Source of the DNA: Azophilus sp965220425
Lineage (GTDB): Bacteria; Pseudomonadota; Gammaproteobacteria; Pseudomonadales; Azotimanducaceae
Direction of reading: 5' to 3'
DNA length: 64,000 nt
NCBI GenBank assembly: GCA_965220425.1
Contig: OZ244830.1
Location: 4,030,001 to 4,094,000, forward strand
A program made the translations under genes and the position numbers. Each line of letters begins with the position of its first letter. Position 1 is the first letter of the stretch. The notes below the pieces were generated by a model that made no database searches, had not been told where the DNA came from, and saw only the letters and a list, made by a program, of their open reading frames with translations. Shown piece by piece: positions 26,150 to 34,224 of the stretch.

Positions 26150-27594
26150 CAGGTGATTTCTCCAAGCGCGCGGCGCACCGTTTCGCGGTCGCTGAAAGGC
26201 CGGCGGCAGCCGCGGATTTCCTGACAGGTCTCGTGCCCCTTGCCGGCAACGACCACCAGGTCGCCGGGCTCCGCATCGGCGATGGCGCCGGCGATGGCGG
26301 CGGCGCGGTCCACCTCGTCGCGAACGGCCGCATTCCCGTCAACCCCGGCGCGCATCTCCGCGACGATGGCGGCCGGCTCTTCCCAGCGCGGGTTGTCGCT
26401 GGTTAGCCAGACCGCATCCGCTGCCGCGACGGCCGCCCGGGCCATCAGCGGGCGCTTGCCTGGATCCCGGTCGCCGCCGCAACCAATGACGCAGATCAAG
26501 CGGCCCCGGCAGTGGGACGCAAGCGCCACCAAGGCGTTCGCCAGGGCATCGGGCGTATGCGCGTAGTCCACCACCACCGTGGGCAGGCCCGGTTCCCTGA
26601 AAAACTCCATGCGGCCGGGAACGCCGGTGAGCACGCCCGCGCGCTCAACCAGTTCCCGGAAAGGAAGGCCGCCCGCCGCCAGCGCCCCTATGGCGGCAGC
26701 GGTATTGGCCAGGGAGAATTCGCCGAATACGGGCACGTCGATCTCTTCCGTTCCCCAGGGACTCGACAGGCGTGCGCGCACGCCGGCTTCGAGACAGGTC
26801 ACACGGTTCCAGGACAGGTCGGCGCCGTTCCGGCCGACGGTAATCACGTCGGGTCCCCGCAGGTCCGCGGCCAGGGCGCGGCCGAACGCATCGTCGACAT
26901 TGATGACCGCATGGCGAACGGTAGCGAACTCGAACAGCCGCCGCTTCGCCGCACCGTATGCCGCGACATCGGCGTGGTAATCCAGATGGTCCCGGGTGAG
27001 GTTGGAGAAAACGGCGCTCTCGAAGCGGACATCGTCCACCCGGCCCTGGGCAAGCGCATGGGAACTCGCCTCCAGGCAGGCCCGGATGCAGCCGCCGTCG
27101 CGCAAGCAGGCAAGCCGTCTCTGGGTGGCGATGGCGTCCGCCGTGGTCAGCTCGGCGGGCGACAAACAGCCGATTTCACCCCAGCCGAGGGTGCCGAGAT
27201 AGCCGGTGCGCTGCCCGAGCCCACCGGCCAGGTCCGCAATGTGATGGGCGATGGAGGTCTTGCCGTTGGTGCCGGTAACCCCGACGCAGCGGAGTTCCCG
27301 GCTGGGATGACCGTAGAACCGCGCCGCCAGCGCTCCGCGCCGCTCGCGCAAGCTGTCGACCGCAACGACCGGCACGCTCAGGTCCGGTAAGTCCCGTTCC
27401 GCCAGAAGGCAAACGGCGCCGCGTTCGACCGCCTGGGCCGCGTAGTCGTGACCGTCCGCGGCCGCGCCCTTGACGGCGACGAATGCATCCCCGGGTTCGA
27501 CCGCCCGGGAGTCCTCCGCAAGGCCCGCCGGTACGATGTCCGGCGCCCCGGGGTCGCCGAGCAGTTCACGGACGGTCATCGAAGGGGGTTTCAC
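26149..27594 (-). CDS. murE: UDP-MurNAc-tripeptide ligase MurE (meso-diaminopimelate type)
   Basis: The 481-residue Mur ligase has the P-loop GVTGTNGKTSIAHHI, the carbamylated-Lys region and the DNPR motif (LTSDNPRWEEP), which selects meso-diaminopimelate. Length is normal, so MurF is not fused to it. It overlaps ftsI by 4 bp upstream and mraY by 1 bp downstream. Confidence 0.96.
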   Translation of the reverse strand: MKPPSMTVRELLGDPGAPDIVPAGLAEDSRAVEPGDAFVAVKGAAADGHDYAAQAVERGAVCLLAERDLPDLSVPVVAVDSLRERRGALAARFYGHPSRELRCVGVTGTNGKTSIAHHIADLAGGLGQRTGYLGTLGWGEIGCLSPAELTTADAIATQRRLACLRDGGCIRACLEASSHALAQGRVDDVRFESAVFSNLTRDHLDYHADVAAYGAAKRRLFEFATVRHAVINVDDAFGRALAADLRGPDVITVGRNGADLSWNRVTCLEAGVRARLSSPWGTEEIDVPVFGEFSLANTAAAIGALAAGGLPFRELVERAGVLTGVPGRMEFFREPGLPTVVVDYAHTPDALANALVALASHCRGRLICVIGCGGDRDPGKRPLMARAAVAAADAVWLTSDNPRWEEPAAIVAEMRAGVDGNAAVRDEVDRAAAIAGAIADAEPGDLVVVAGKGHETCQEIRGCRRPFSDRETVRRALGEIT

Positions 27595-29273
27595 GAATGT
27601 CCCCCGGGTGTGCGCGCGGCGGCGAATCGTTCGCCGTCCGGAGGAATCCCCATCAATCGCAGCGCCCGTTCGGCGACACGGGCGAAAACCGGAGCGGCGA
27701 CTGCCCCGCCGCCGATGCGTGGGCCGCTCGCATCGTTGACGACCACAACCATGAGAATGCGTGGATCGGTCAGCGGCGCCAGCCCGACAAAGAGCGCCAC
27801 GTGGCGCTTGTCCGTGTACCCGCTTGCGCTGACGATGCGCGTGGTTCCCGTCTTGCCCGCCACCCGGTAACCCGGAACGCGCGCGCCAGGCGCCGTTCCC
27901 TCTCGCGATGTCACGCCTTCCATCAGGCTCAGCACGGTAGCGGCTGTATGGGCATCGAACACCCGGTCGCCGTCAGGCGTGCCGTCCAGTTTCAATGCCG
28001 AGATGGGCATTCGCACACCGCCGCTGGCCAGCGTCAGATAGGCCTGAGCCAATTGCAGCGGCGAGAGCGTCAGGCCGTACCCGAAGGCCAGCGTCGCCCG
28101 GACAACCGGATGCTCCAGCCCCGTATCGTCGAGGTGTCCCATGGTTTCTCCCGGCAGGCCGCTGCCGACGAAATCACCCGCTCCCGCGCGGCGCAGCACG
28201 TCGTGAACGGCCCGGGGCGGCAACTCCAGCGCCACCTTGGCAAAGCCCACCTGGCTCGACTTGTGCAGCGCCCGGGTCAGGGTGATGCGGCCGCGATTGA
28301 GCGGATCCTCGATGAGTTTCCCCTTGATGCCGATATAGCCGGGCGAGGTATCGATGATCGTATCCGGCCGATACCGGCCGGATTCAAGGGCCGCGATCAC
28401 CGTGAACGGCTTGACCGTCGAACCCGGCTCGTAGACATCGGTCACCGCCCGGTTGCGCATGCCCTCGAGACCCGCCTGAAGCGGTTCGTTGGGGTTGTAG
28501 GACGGCTGGTTGACAAGCGCCAGGAGTTCGCCGGTTGCCACATCCAGGATCACCAGGGAACCCGATCTGGCGCCGTGCCCGGCCACCGCATTCTTGAGCT
28601 CCCGGTACGCGGCATACTGCAGCCGCAGGTCGATGCTTAGCGCGAGGTCCTGCCCCATGCGCGGCGCCGATTCGAATTCCACGTCGCGGACGATGGTTCC
28701 AAGCCTGTCCTTCAATACCAGCTTGCTGCCGTGCTTGCCGCGCAGCAGCGGGTCGAACGACAGTTCAACGCCTTCGAGGCCGACATCGTCGATATTGGTC
28801 ATGCCGACGATATGAGCCGCGGTTTCCCCTGCCGGGTAGTAGCGCCGATACTCCCGCTGGAAGTCCAGACCCTCGATGCGGAGTTTCCGGATCCGTTCCG
28901 CCATCGTCCAGGGCACGCGGCGTTTCAGGTATACGAACGACTTGTCGCGATTCGCCTCAAGCTGGGCATCGAGACGTTCGGCATCGACCCCCAGGTGCGG
29001 AGCCAGACGCTCCAGATCCGCCCTCGCCACTCGATGCCTGGACGGGTCCGTCCAGACCGCAACGACGGGAGTGCTCACGGCCAGAGGCTCGCCGTAGCGG
29101 TCGTAAATGACTCCGCGGTACGACGGAATGGTCTCGGAACGCAACGAGCGCGCGTCTCCTTCGTTCTGCAGGAAGTCTTTTTCAAGGAAGGAAAGCCAGG
29201 CCACCCTGGAAGCGACGGCGACCGATCCCGCGAACAGGAGAGACAACAGGAAGTAGTGCCGCCAGGCATTCAA
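27591..29273 (-). CDS. ftsI: Septal peptidoglycan transpeptidase FtsI (PBP3)
   Basis: The 560-residue class B penicillin-binding protein has an N-terminal anchor (HYFLLSLLFAGSVAVASRVAW), the PBP dimer domain, and a transpeptidase domain with the active-site Ser285 in YEPGSTVKPF, a second motif KSSQ at 338-341 (most homologues have SSN) and the KTGT box (VAGKTGTTRIV). It cross-links septal peptidoglycan with FtsW. The start overlaps the ftsL stop by 4 bp. Confidence 0.96.
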   Translation of the reverse strand: MNAWRHYFLLSLLFAGSVAVASRVAWLSFLEKDFLQNEGDARSLRSETIPSYRGVIYDRYGEPLAVSTPVVAVWTDPSRHRVARADLERLAPHLGVDAERLDAQLEANRDKSFVYLKRRVPWTMAERIRKLRIEGLDFQREYRRYYPAGETAAHIVGMTNIDDVGLEGVELSFDPLLRGKHGSKLVLKDRLGTIVRDVEFESAPRMGQDLALSIDLRLQYAAYRELKNAVAGHGARSGSLVILDVATGELLALVNQPSYNPNEPLQAGLEGMRNRAVTDVYEPGSTVKPFTVIAALESGRYRPDTIIDTSPGYIGIKGKLIEDPLNRGRITLTRALHKSSQVGFAKVALELPPRAVHDVLRRAGAGDFVGSGLPGETMGHLDDTGLEHPVVRATLAFGYGLTLSPLQLAQAYLTLASGGVRMPISALKLDGTPDGDRVFDAHTAATVLSLMEGVTSREGTAPGARVPGYRVAGKTGTTRIVSASGYTDKRHVALFVGLAPLTDPRILMVVVVNDASGPRIGGGAVAAPVFARVAERALRLMGIPPDGERFAAARTPGGHS

Positions 29274-29608
29274 GGCGATATGCGCTCCACTTCGTCAGGA
29301 AACTGCATCTTCAGTTCCGCCTCGGCCACGCGCTCGACGTGGTGATAGGCCGCCAGCGCCCCCCGTTCGAGCAACAGGCGGCTGTGTTCCGCGAGGAGGA
29401 GATCCTGATGGTTGTGCGCTACTTCCAGCATGCCGTGAATCTCCCGAAGCTGGTGCGAAGCCATCACCACCTGCAGACCGGACGCTACGGCGCCTGCAAA
29501 CAGCGCCAGCGTCAGCCCGAGGCGCTTGCCGGCGCCCCGCTTGCCCTTGCCGGAGGCGCGGCGTGGACGCCTGGATGCCTGTTGAGGCCGCTTTGCCGCA
29601 CGGGTCAT
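29270..29608 (-). CDS. ftsL: Cell division protein FtsL
   Basis: The 112-residue small bitopic protein has a basic cytoplasmic tail, one membrane helix (LGLTLALFAGAVASGLQVVMAS) and a periplasmic leucine-zipper-like coiled coil (HNHQDLLLAEHSRLLLERGALAAYHHVE). It forms the FtsQLB complex that activates FtsWI. Position between rsmH and ftsI supports the call. Confidence 0.9.
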   Translation of the reverse strand: MTRAAKRPQQASRRPRRASGKGKRGAGKRLGLTLALFAGAVASGLQVVMASHQLREIHGMLEVAHNHQDLLLAEHSRLLLERGALAAYHHVERVAEAELKMQFPDEVERISP

Positions 29609-29684
29609 GGCTTAAGCCTCGACCGTTCCGCCCAGGCAGGCGCCCTGGTTCCGTGCGCCCGGTGCCGGCGATCGCTCGCGCCCT

Positions 29685-30599
29685 TCATGCGGCTCGTTCC
29701 AGCACCCGCAACACGGCACTTCGCGCCCGCGGATTACGCGAGACCTCCGCACGCCCGGCACGCAACGGCCCCGCGACGATGCGGGCGTCGATGCGCATAT
29801 CCCGCCGCCGGACCGGAATTTCCCTCGGTAGGCGCGGGGGCGAGCTCCGTGCTCTGAAGTATCGCTTGACGATCCGGTCTTCAAGCGAATGGAAACTGAT
29901 CACCGACAGGCGTCCGCCGACGGCGAGACTGGCAAATATGCCTTCCAGCCCGCTCTTCAGTTCGTCGAGTTCCTGATTGACGAAGATGCGTATCGCCTGA
30001 AAGACACGGGTCGATTCGTTGATCCGCCGCCGGGGCTCCGGCCGCGCCGCCGCTACCACCCCCACGAGCTCCCGGGTGGTCGAAAGCGGGCGCGCGGCCA
30101 CAATGGCACGGCTGATGCGCCGCGCGTGGCGCTCTTCACCGTACTCACGCAGAACCCGGGTCAGGTCATCCACGCCGGCTTCATTCAACCAGCCCGCTGC
30201 GGTGAGCGGCTGCCGGCGGTCCATGCGCATGTCCAGCGGGCCATCCGCCTGGAAGCTGAATCCGCGTTCCGGCCGGTCGAGTTGCGCGGACGAAACACCG
30301 AGATCCATGATCGCGCCCTGCAGTTGGTCGATTCCCACCTCGGAGAGAATGCGCTCGATGTCGCCAAAAGTTCCGCGCCGAGGAATGACGCGGCTGTCTT
30401 CAGCGGCCAGCGCTTGCGCACACCCGAAGGCATCCTCGTCCCGGTCCACGACCAGCAACCGGCTCGAGGCGTCGAGGCGTTCGAGCAGCCGCCGGCTGTG
30501 ACCGCCCTGGCCGAAGGTGGCGTCGAGATAGTCGCCGGATACCCGCCCCGGTGTGACAAGATTCACGGTTTCGCGGCACAACACGGGTTCGTGCCTCAT
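29685..30599 (-). CDS. rsmH: 16S rRNA m4C1402 methyltransferase RsmH (MraW)
   Basis: The 304-residue SAM-dependent enzyme methylates C1402 of 16S rRNA. It has the N-terminal HEPVLCRETV, the SAM motif DYLDATFGQGGHSRRLLE, the family segment MDLGVSSAQLDRPERGFSFQADGPLDMRM, and NQELDELKSGLEGIFASLAVGGRLSVISFHSLEDRIVK. It overlaps mraZ by 4 bp. Between its stop and ftsL there are 76 bp without a gene. Confidence 0.96.
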   Translation of the reverse strand: MRHEPVLCRETVNLVTPGRVSGDYLDATFGQGGHSRRLLERLDASSRLLVVDRDEDAFGCAQALAAEDSRVIPRRGTFGDIERILSEVGIDQLQGAIMDLGVSSAQLDRPERGFSFQADGPLDMRMDRRQPLTAAGWLNEAGVDDLTRVLREYGEERHARRISRAIVAARPLSTTRELVGVVAAARPEPRRRINESTRVFQAIRIFVNQELDELKSGLEGIFASLAVGGRLSVISFHSLEDRIVKRYFRARSSPPRLPREIPVRRRDMRIDARIVAGPLRAGRAEVSRNPRARSAVLRVLERAA

Positions 30600-31054
30600 A
30601 CCGACAACCCGATGATTTCTTCGCCCTCGGCGATCAGCGCGCCGTTTTCATCCGAGGTGTGGGCATCCACCCGCGTTCGCCAGGCGTCCTGAGCCCAGAT
30701 CTCGATCTTGTTGCCCTGTCCGACCAGCACGAGCGTCTTGTTCAGGCCGCAGTGGTCGCGCAGCGGAGCCGGCAGCAGAATGCGGCCGTTGCCGTCGAGT
30801 TCGAGATCTGTGGCGTGACCGATCAGTATGCGCTGCAGCCAGCGGGTTTCCGGGCGGATGTTCGGCAGCGCATCGAGTTTTTTCTGCACCGTTTCCCATT
30901 CCGGAAGCGGATAGAGCAACAGGCATTTCTCGCGCATGTCGACGGTAACCACCAGCTTGCCTCCGGCGGCGGCAATCAACCGCTCACGGAAGCGGGAGGG
31001 CATGGACATGCGCCCCTTGGCGTCCAGTTTGGCGCTGGAGATTCCACGAAACAT
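30596..31054 (-). CDS. mraZ: Transcriptional regulator MraZ
   Basis: The protein is about 152 residues with two AbrB/MraZ repeats, starting MFRGISSAKLDAKGRMSMPSRFRERL. The second repeat is ILIGHATDLELDGNGRILLPAPLRDHCGL. MraZ is a ring-forming DNA-binding protein that controls its own dcw operon. The ATG at 31054 matches the family; another ATG lies two codons upstream. Three phased TGGG boxes are found just upstream. Confidence 0.95.
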   Translation of the reverse strand: MFRGISSAKLDAKGRMSMPSRFRERLIAAAGGKLVVTVDMREKCLLLYPLPEWETVQKKLDALPNIRPETRWLQRILIGHATDLELDGNGRILLPAPLRDHCGLNKTLVLVGQGNKIEIWAQDAWRTRVDAHTSDENGALIAEGEEIIGLSV

Positions 31055-31079
31055 CGTCATCGGTATCGTGGTCCTATAG

Positions 31080-31103
31080 CCCACTTTCTCCCACAATTTC
31101 CCA
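31080..31103 (-). promoter_or_regulatory. MraZ-binding operator: three TGGG boxes with 10-bp period
   Basis: On the minus strand TGGG occurs three times with exact 10-bp spacing (TGGGAAATTG, TGGGAGAAAG, TGGGCT), at plus-strand positions 31100-31103, 31090-31093 and 31080-31083. This is the established form of the MraZ operator. It lies between the putative -10 and the mraZ start. Confidence 0.88.
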
Positions 31104-31110
31104 TAAGACG

Positions 31111-31139
31111 ACACTAAAGCCCGAACAGCGCAGTGTCAA
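31111..31139 (-). promoter_or_regulatory. Sigma-70-type promoter of the dcw operon
   Basis: TTGACA at 31139-31134 (minus strand) is a perfect -35 hexamer, followed by a 17-bp spacer and TAGTGT at 31116-31111 as -10. The MraZ boxes follow directly, which is the arrangement known from other mraZ promoters. Confidence 0.7.
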
Positions 31140-31276
31140 GGCAAGAAAAGTGAATTAAATCGCGTATTTACAAGGGTTTTCCGACGCTCTACAGAAGGGC
31201 GAACCGGTTCCATTCTGTATAGAAAATATTGGCTAGACAGTGTTATCTAGAATCTACTTTAATAAAAAGACACCTT

Positions 31277-31669
31277 TCAGGCGACATTATTGCCCGACAA
31301 CGGGAAGGAAACCCCACTTGACCATGCGAGTTTCCACCCGGCGCGCGGGGCGCGGCCGCGCAGAAAGCAATCCCAGGGTTTTAGAGGGGTTCGGGGGGTC
31401 ACGACGTCGGTCATCGACAGCGCCGGACCGCCGCCCGCCGGTTCCTCCAGCGCGGTCAGCGCCTCGTAGCGCAGGAAGCGGTCGCACAGGGCGGCGAAGT
31501 CCTCGCTCACCGCGCTGTTCGGCGACACGCCTACCACAGTCTTGCCGTGCCGGCGCAGCTCCTTCAACACATGGATGAAGTCCCGGTCCCCAGACACGAT
31601 CACGTAGACGTCGATATGCCGCAGGGACGACATCAGGCTCACCGCGTCGACCGCCATCTTGACGTCCAC
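31277..31669 (-). pseudogene. NYN-domain (LabA/DUF88-like) nuclease remnant, N-terminus lost
   Basis: Residues 1-70 match the second half of a NYN-domain protein (DVKMAVDAVSLMSSLRHIDVYVIVSGDRDFIHVLKELRRHGKTVVGVSPNSAVSEDFAALCDRF), including the SGDRDF acidic motif. The first half, with the first catalytic Asp, is missing. In the same frame a TAG stop lies four codons before the conserved VDVK, and further stops follow upstream. The C-terminal tail reads into AT-rich intergenic DNA. It is a decayed gene. Confidence 0.6.
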
Positions 31670-31940
31670 CGCCTACTTCATGACCAGTACCGCGAACGGG
31701 GTGCAGGGCAGACGCTATGAAGGGGTGATGCGCTGCTGCACGGACGGCCAATGGCGTTGGCGAACGCTTACCATCACCGGCGCCTGGGGTTGGCAGGCAA
31801 AGGAATTCGAGACGGTGTCCGAACCCGTTGGCCTCGAATATTTGCCCTTCGGCGGACGCCACGCCGCGTACACCACCCCGTAAAGCGCTCGTCAAACTGG
31901 TGCGGGATCGTCGTCTTGCCTGCGTTTGCGGGCTGCCGGT
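31670..31940. other. Intergenic segment upstream of the NYN remnant
   Basis: About 270 bp between the NYN remnant and the tetR-like gene. It probably contains the rest of the decayed NYN gene, but no frame can be followed with confidence on either strand. Confidence 0.4.
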
Positions 31941-32609
31941 TCATCTGATTCTCCCGATCGCGGCTTCCAGACCCATTCCGGACCACAGCAACGAAGTGAC
32001 CTGGTCGATCACCAGGTCAACGTCACTTTCCTGATCGCGCAGCCACCAGAGCGTCACAAAGTGGAGAGCCCCCAATAGTCCGTACGACCAGACGGTGGAA
32101 ACGGCAGCATCGGCGCCCTGCGCAGCCCGGTAGGCGGCGATGGGTTCGGCGAATTGGCTGGCGGCGCCGTCGGCGAGCAGCAGCGATTGCTGCACCCGAT
32201 CCTCAGGTGCGCCACCGGCCGTCACGAAGAGGTACAGGTGCTTCTCGCGAGCCGCCAGATCGAGATACCCGGCGACGAGATTTCTGAGTCCTTCACGTGG
32301 AGCGGAGGCCTGCGCTACCAGTTGGGAGACGGATTCGGCCATGCGCGCCGCCAGTCGTTCGGCTAGCGCGTTCACCAGGGCATCCCTGTCGCCTACACCC
32401 CGGTAGAGGCTGGGTTTGGTAACACCCGCCTCGGCCGCAATCGCCTGTAGCGACACGCTCGGCCCCTTCCCGCGAATCAGCTTCTCGGCTGCCGCGAGCA
32501 GTATCTCGCGATCCGCAATGACTCCGTCAGCGGCCGTTCGTCCGGCCGGTCTGCCCCGTCGACGCGGCCTGTGCACGTGTCGGCGGTGTGATGTCTTCCG
32601 GTTGCCCAT
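31941..32609 (-). CDS. TetR-family transcriptional regulator
   Basis: The 222-residue protein has a basic N-terminal extension and a TetR HTH at about residues 35-80 (LLAAAEKLIRGKGPSVSLQAIAAEAGVTKPSLYRGVGDRDALVNALAERL). The C-terminal ligand domain is of unknown specificity. It is divergent from the carotenoid oxygenase gene with about 170 bp between them, so it probably controls that gene and the MFS gene behind it. I saw only a weak dyad in the shared promoter region. Confidence 0.88.
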   Translation of the reverse strand: MGNRKTSHRRHVHRPRRRGRPAGRTAADGVIADREILLAAAEKLIRGKGPSVSLQAIAAEAGVTKPSLYRGVGDRDALVNALAERLAARMAESVSQLVAQASAPREGLRNLVAGYLDLAAREKHLYLFVTAGGAPEDRVQQSLLLADGAASQFAEPIAAYRAAQGADAAVSTVWSYGLLGALHFVTLWWLRDQESDVDLVIDQVTSLLWSGMGLEAAIGRIR

Positions 32610-32777
32610 GCAATTAAATTACCACGGGTAGATTTATGCTGCCCGGCAAATTAACATGGCTTTCCTGGCCCGACGCCTATGCCCGATTTGCAGGGAAGAA
32701 CGGTTCTACCCTGCGCGTCGGCGCCGTGGCTCGGCTGCGAGTGCACTCAAGTAAAGCAAGACATGGAGACTCCGACA

Positions 32778-34130
32778 ATGGCAGAGGTCGTAGACAGCAC
32801 ACCGGTACACCTTCGCGGCAACGGTCGACCCGTGACCGAGGAGCGATCGCTTTCCGGGTTGAAGGTCACCGGCACGATACCCGGCGAACTCGACGGTCGT
32901 TACGTTCGTAATGGAGCCAACCCCTTCACCGGCACGAGTACACACCCGTTCTTCGGTGATGGCATGGTACATGCGGTGCGCCTGCGCGACGGCAAGGCAG
33001 AGTGGTATCGCAACCGCTACGTGCAGACTCCCTTCATAGCGAATCCGTCTCTGGACATTCTCGACCCCTCGGTGTTGATGGACATGAAGTCATCGAAGGC
33101 GAATACCCACGTCTTCGGTCATTCCGGGAAGATACTCGCGCTTGAGGAAGGCCATTTTCCGTATGTGCTCGACGGCGACCTGAACACCGTGGGAGCGACC
33201 GATTTCGACGGCGTCCTTAACGGTTCGTTCACCGCGCACCCGAAGGTTTGCCCGGTCACCGGTGAGTTGCTCGCCTTCGGCTACTCGGCGTTGGAGCCCT
33301 ACCTGCGGTATCTGCGTGTATCCGCTGAAGGCAATCTCGTACAAGTCGAGAACATCACCGTTGGCGGGCCGACGATGATGCACGACTTCAATATCACGCG
33401 GAACCACGTGATCTTCATGGACCTGCCCGCGGTCTTCAACATGCAATTGGCAATGAGCGGTGAAATGCCGATTCGCTGGGACGACAACTATCCGGCCCGT
33501 CTGGGTGCGATGCCACGCAACGGCACGGACGCGGAGGTGAAGTGGTACGACATCAATCCCTGCTATGTCTTCCACCCGATGAATTCCTATGAAGACGGCG
33601 ACAGGATCGTGCTCGATGTCGCCCGTTTCGGCCACATCTGGCGCGACTCGGCCATGGACTTCCCGGCGCCGAATCTCTGGCGCTGGACCATCGATACCAC
33701 GACGGGCGAGGTTCGCGAAGAGCAGGTCGACGACCGCGCCGGCGAGTTTCCGCGGGTCGCCGATAGCGTGGTCGGCCGCAAGCATCGCTACGGATACCTG
33801 ATGAACCTGTCCGAAGCCTTTGGCTCCGACGACCCGATGAGCGCCTCGGGCGCCATTTTGAAATACGACCGGGAAACGGGCGGGCGCACCTCGATCGAGT
33901 TGGGCCGGGGTTGCGTGGGCGGCGAAGCGGTATTCGTCCCATCGGCCAGTCCCAGGAGCGAAGATGACGGCTGGCTGATGACGTACGTTTACGACGCTCA
34001 TTCGAACAGCAGCCGCTTTGTGATCATGGACGCGGCAACGATGGACAATACGCCTGTGGCGTCGGTCGAACTGCCTCGTATTCCGCACGGGTTCCACGGC
34101 AACTGGATTCCGGCGTCGGTCGCGAACTGA
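32778..34130 (+). CDS. Carotenoid oxygenase (RPE65/CCD family) dioxygenase
   Basis: The 450-residue seven-bladed-propeller Fe(II) enzyme cleaves double bonds of carotenoids or stilbenoids. The four iron-binding histidines are present: H154 (FTAHPK), H202 (MMHDF), H266 (VFHPMN) and H440 (PHGFHGNW). Other family motifs are GRYVRNGANPF and FFGDGMVH. The ATG at 32778 has GGAG 9 nt upstream; an ATG at 32763 is the alternative. Bacterial members include lignostilbene dioxygenases and apocarotenoid oxygenases, and the sequence does not decide between them. The following MFS gene may move its substrate or product. Confidence 0.93.
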   Translation: MAEVVDSTPVHLRGNGRPVTEERSLSGLKVTGTIPGELDGRYVRNGANPFTGTSTHPFFGDGMVHAVRLRDGKAEWYRNRYVQTPFIANPSLDILDPSVLMDMKSSKANTHVFGHSGKILALEEGHFPYVLDGDLNTVGATDFDGVLNGSFTAHPKVCPVTGELLAFGYSALEPYLRYLRVSAEGNLVQVENITVGGPTMMHDFNITRNHVIFMDLPAVFNMQLAMSGEMPIRWDDNYPARLGAMPRNGTDAEVKWYDINPCYVFHPMNSYEDGDRIVLDVARFGHIWRDSAMDFPAPNLWRWTIDTTTGEVREEQVDDRAGEFPRVADSVVGRKHRYGYLMNLSEAFGSDDPMSASGAILKYDRETGGRTSIELGRGCVGGEAVFVPSASPRSEDDGWLMTYVYDAHSNSSRFVIMDAATMDNTPVASVELPRIPHGFHGNWIPASVAN

Positions 34131-34224
34131 CGTTCAAGGAACCAGCGTCCCCCGAGGGCGCCGACCGACTCGCCCGCCTGCGCGCGAGACGAATACGGCG
34201 TGGCAATCAGCGATCGGAAAATCG

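Noticed and set aside
23558..26224. Long plus-strand frame (about 890 codons) opposite murD and mraY
   Set aside because: Shadow of two essential genes, no plausible protein features.
24885..26342. Minus-strand frame that might have been a missing murF between murE and mraY
   Set aside because: It is the mraY sequence read in another frame; no Mur ligase motifs.
31659..31883. 75-codon plus-strand frame over the lost part of the NYN gene
   Set aside because: No resemblance to any family; sequence is better explained as decayed NYN gene.
32610..32762. Operator between the divergent tetR and carotenoid oxygenase genes
   Set aside because: The best dyad matches at only about 7 of 12 positions, not above chance.
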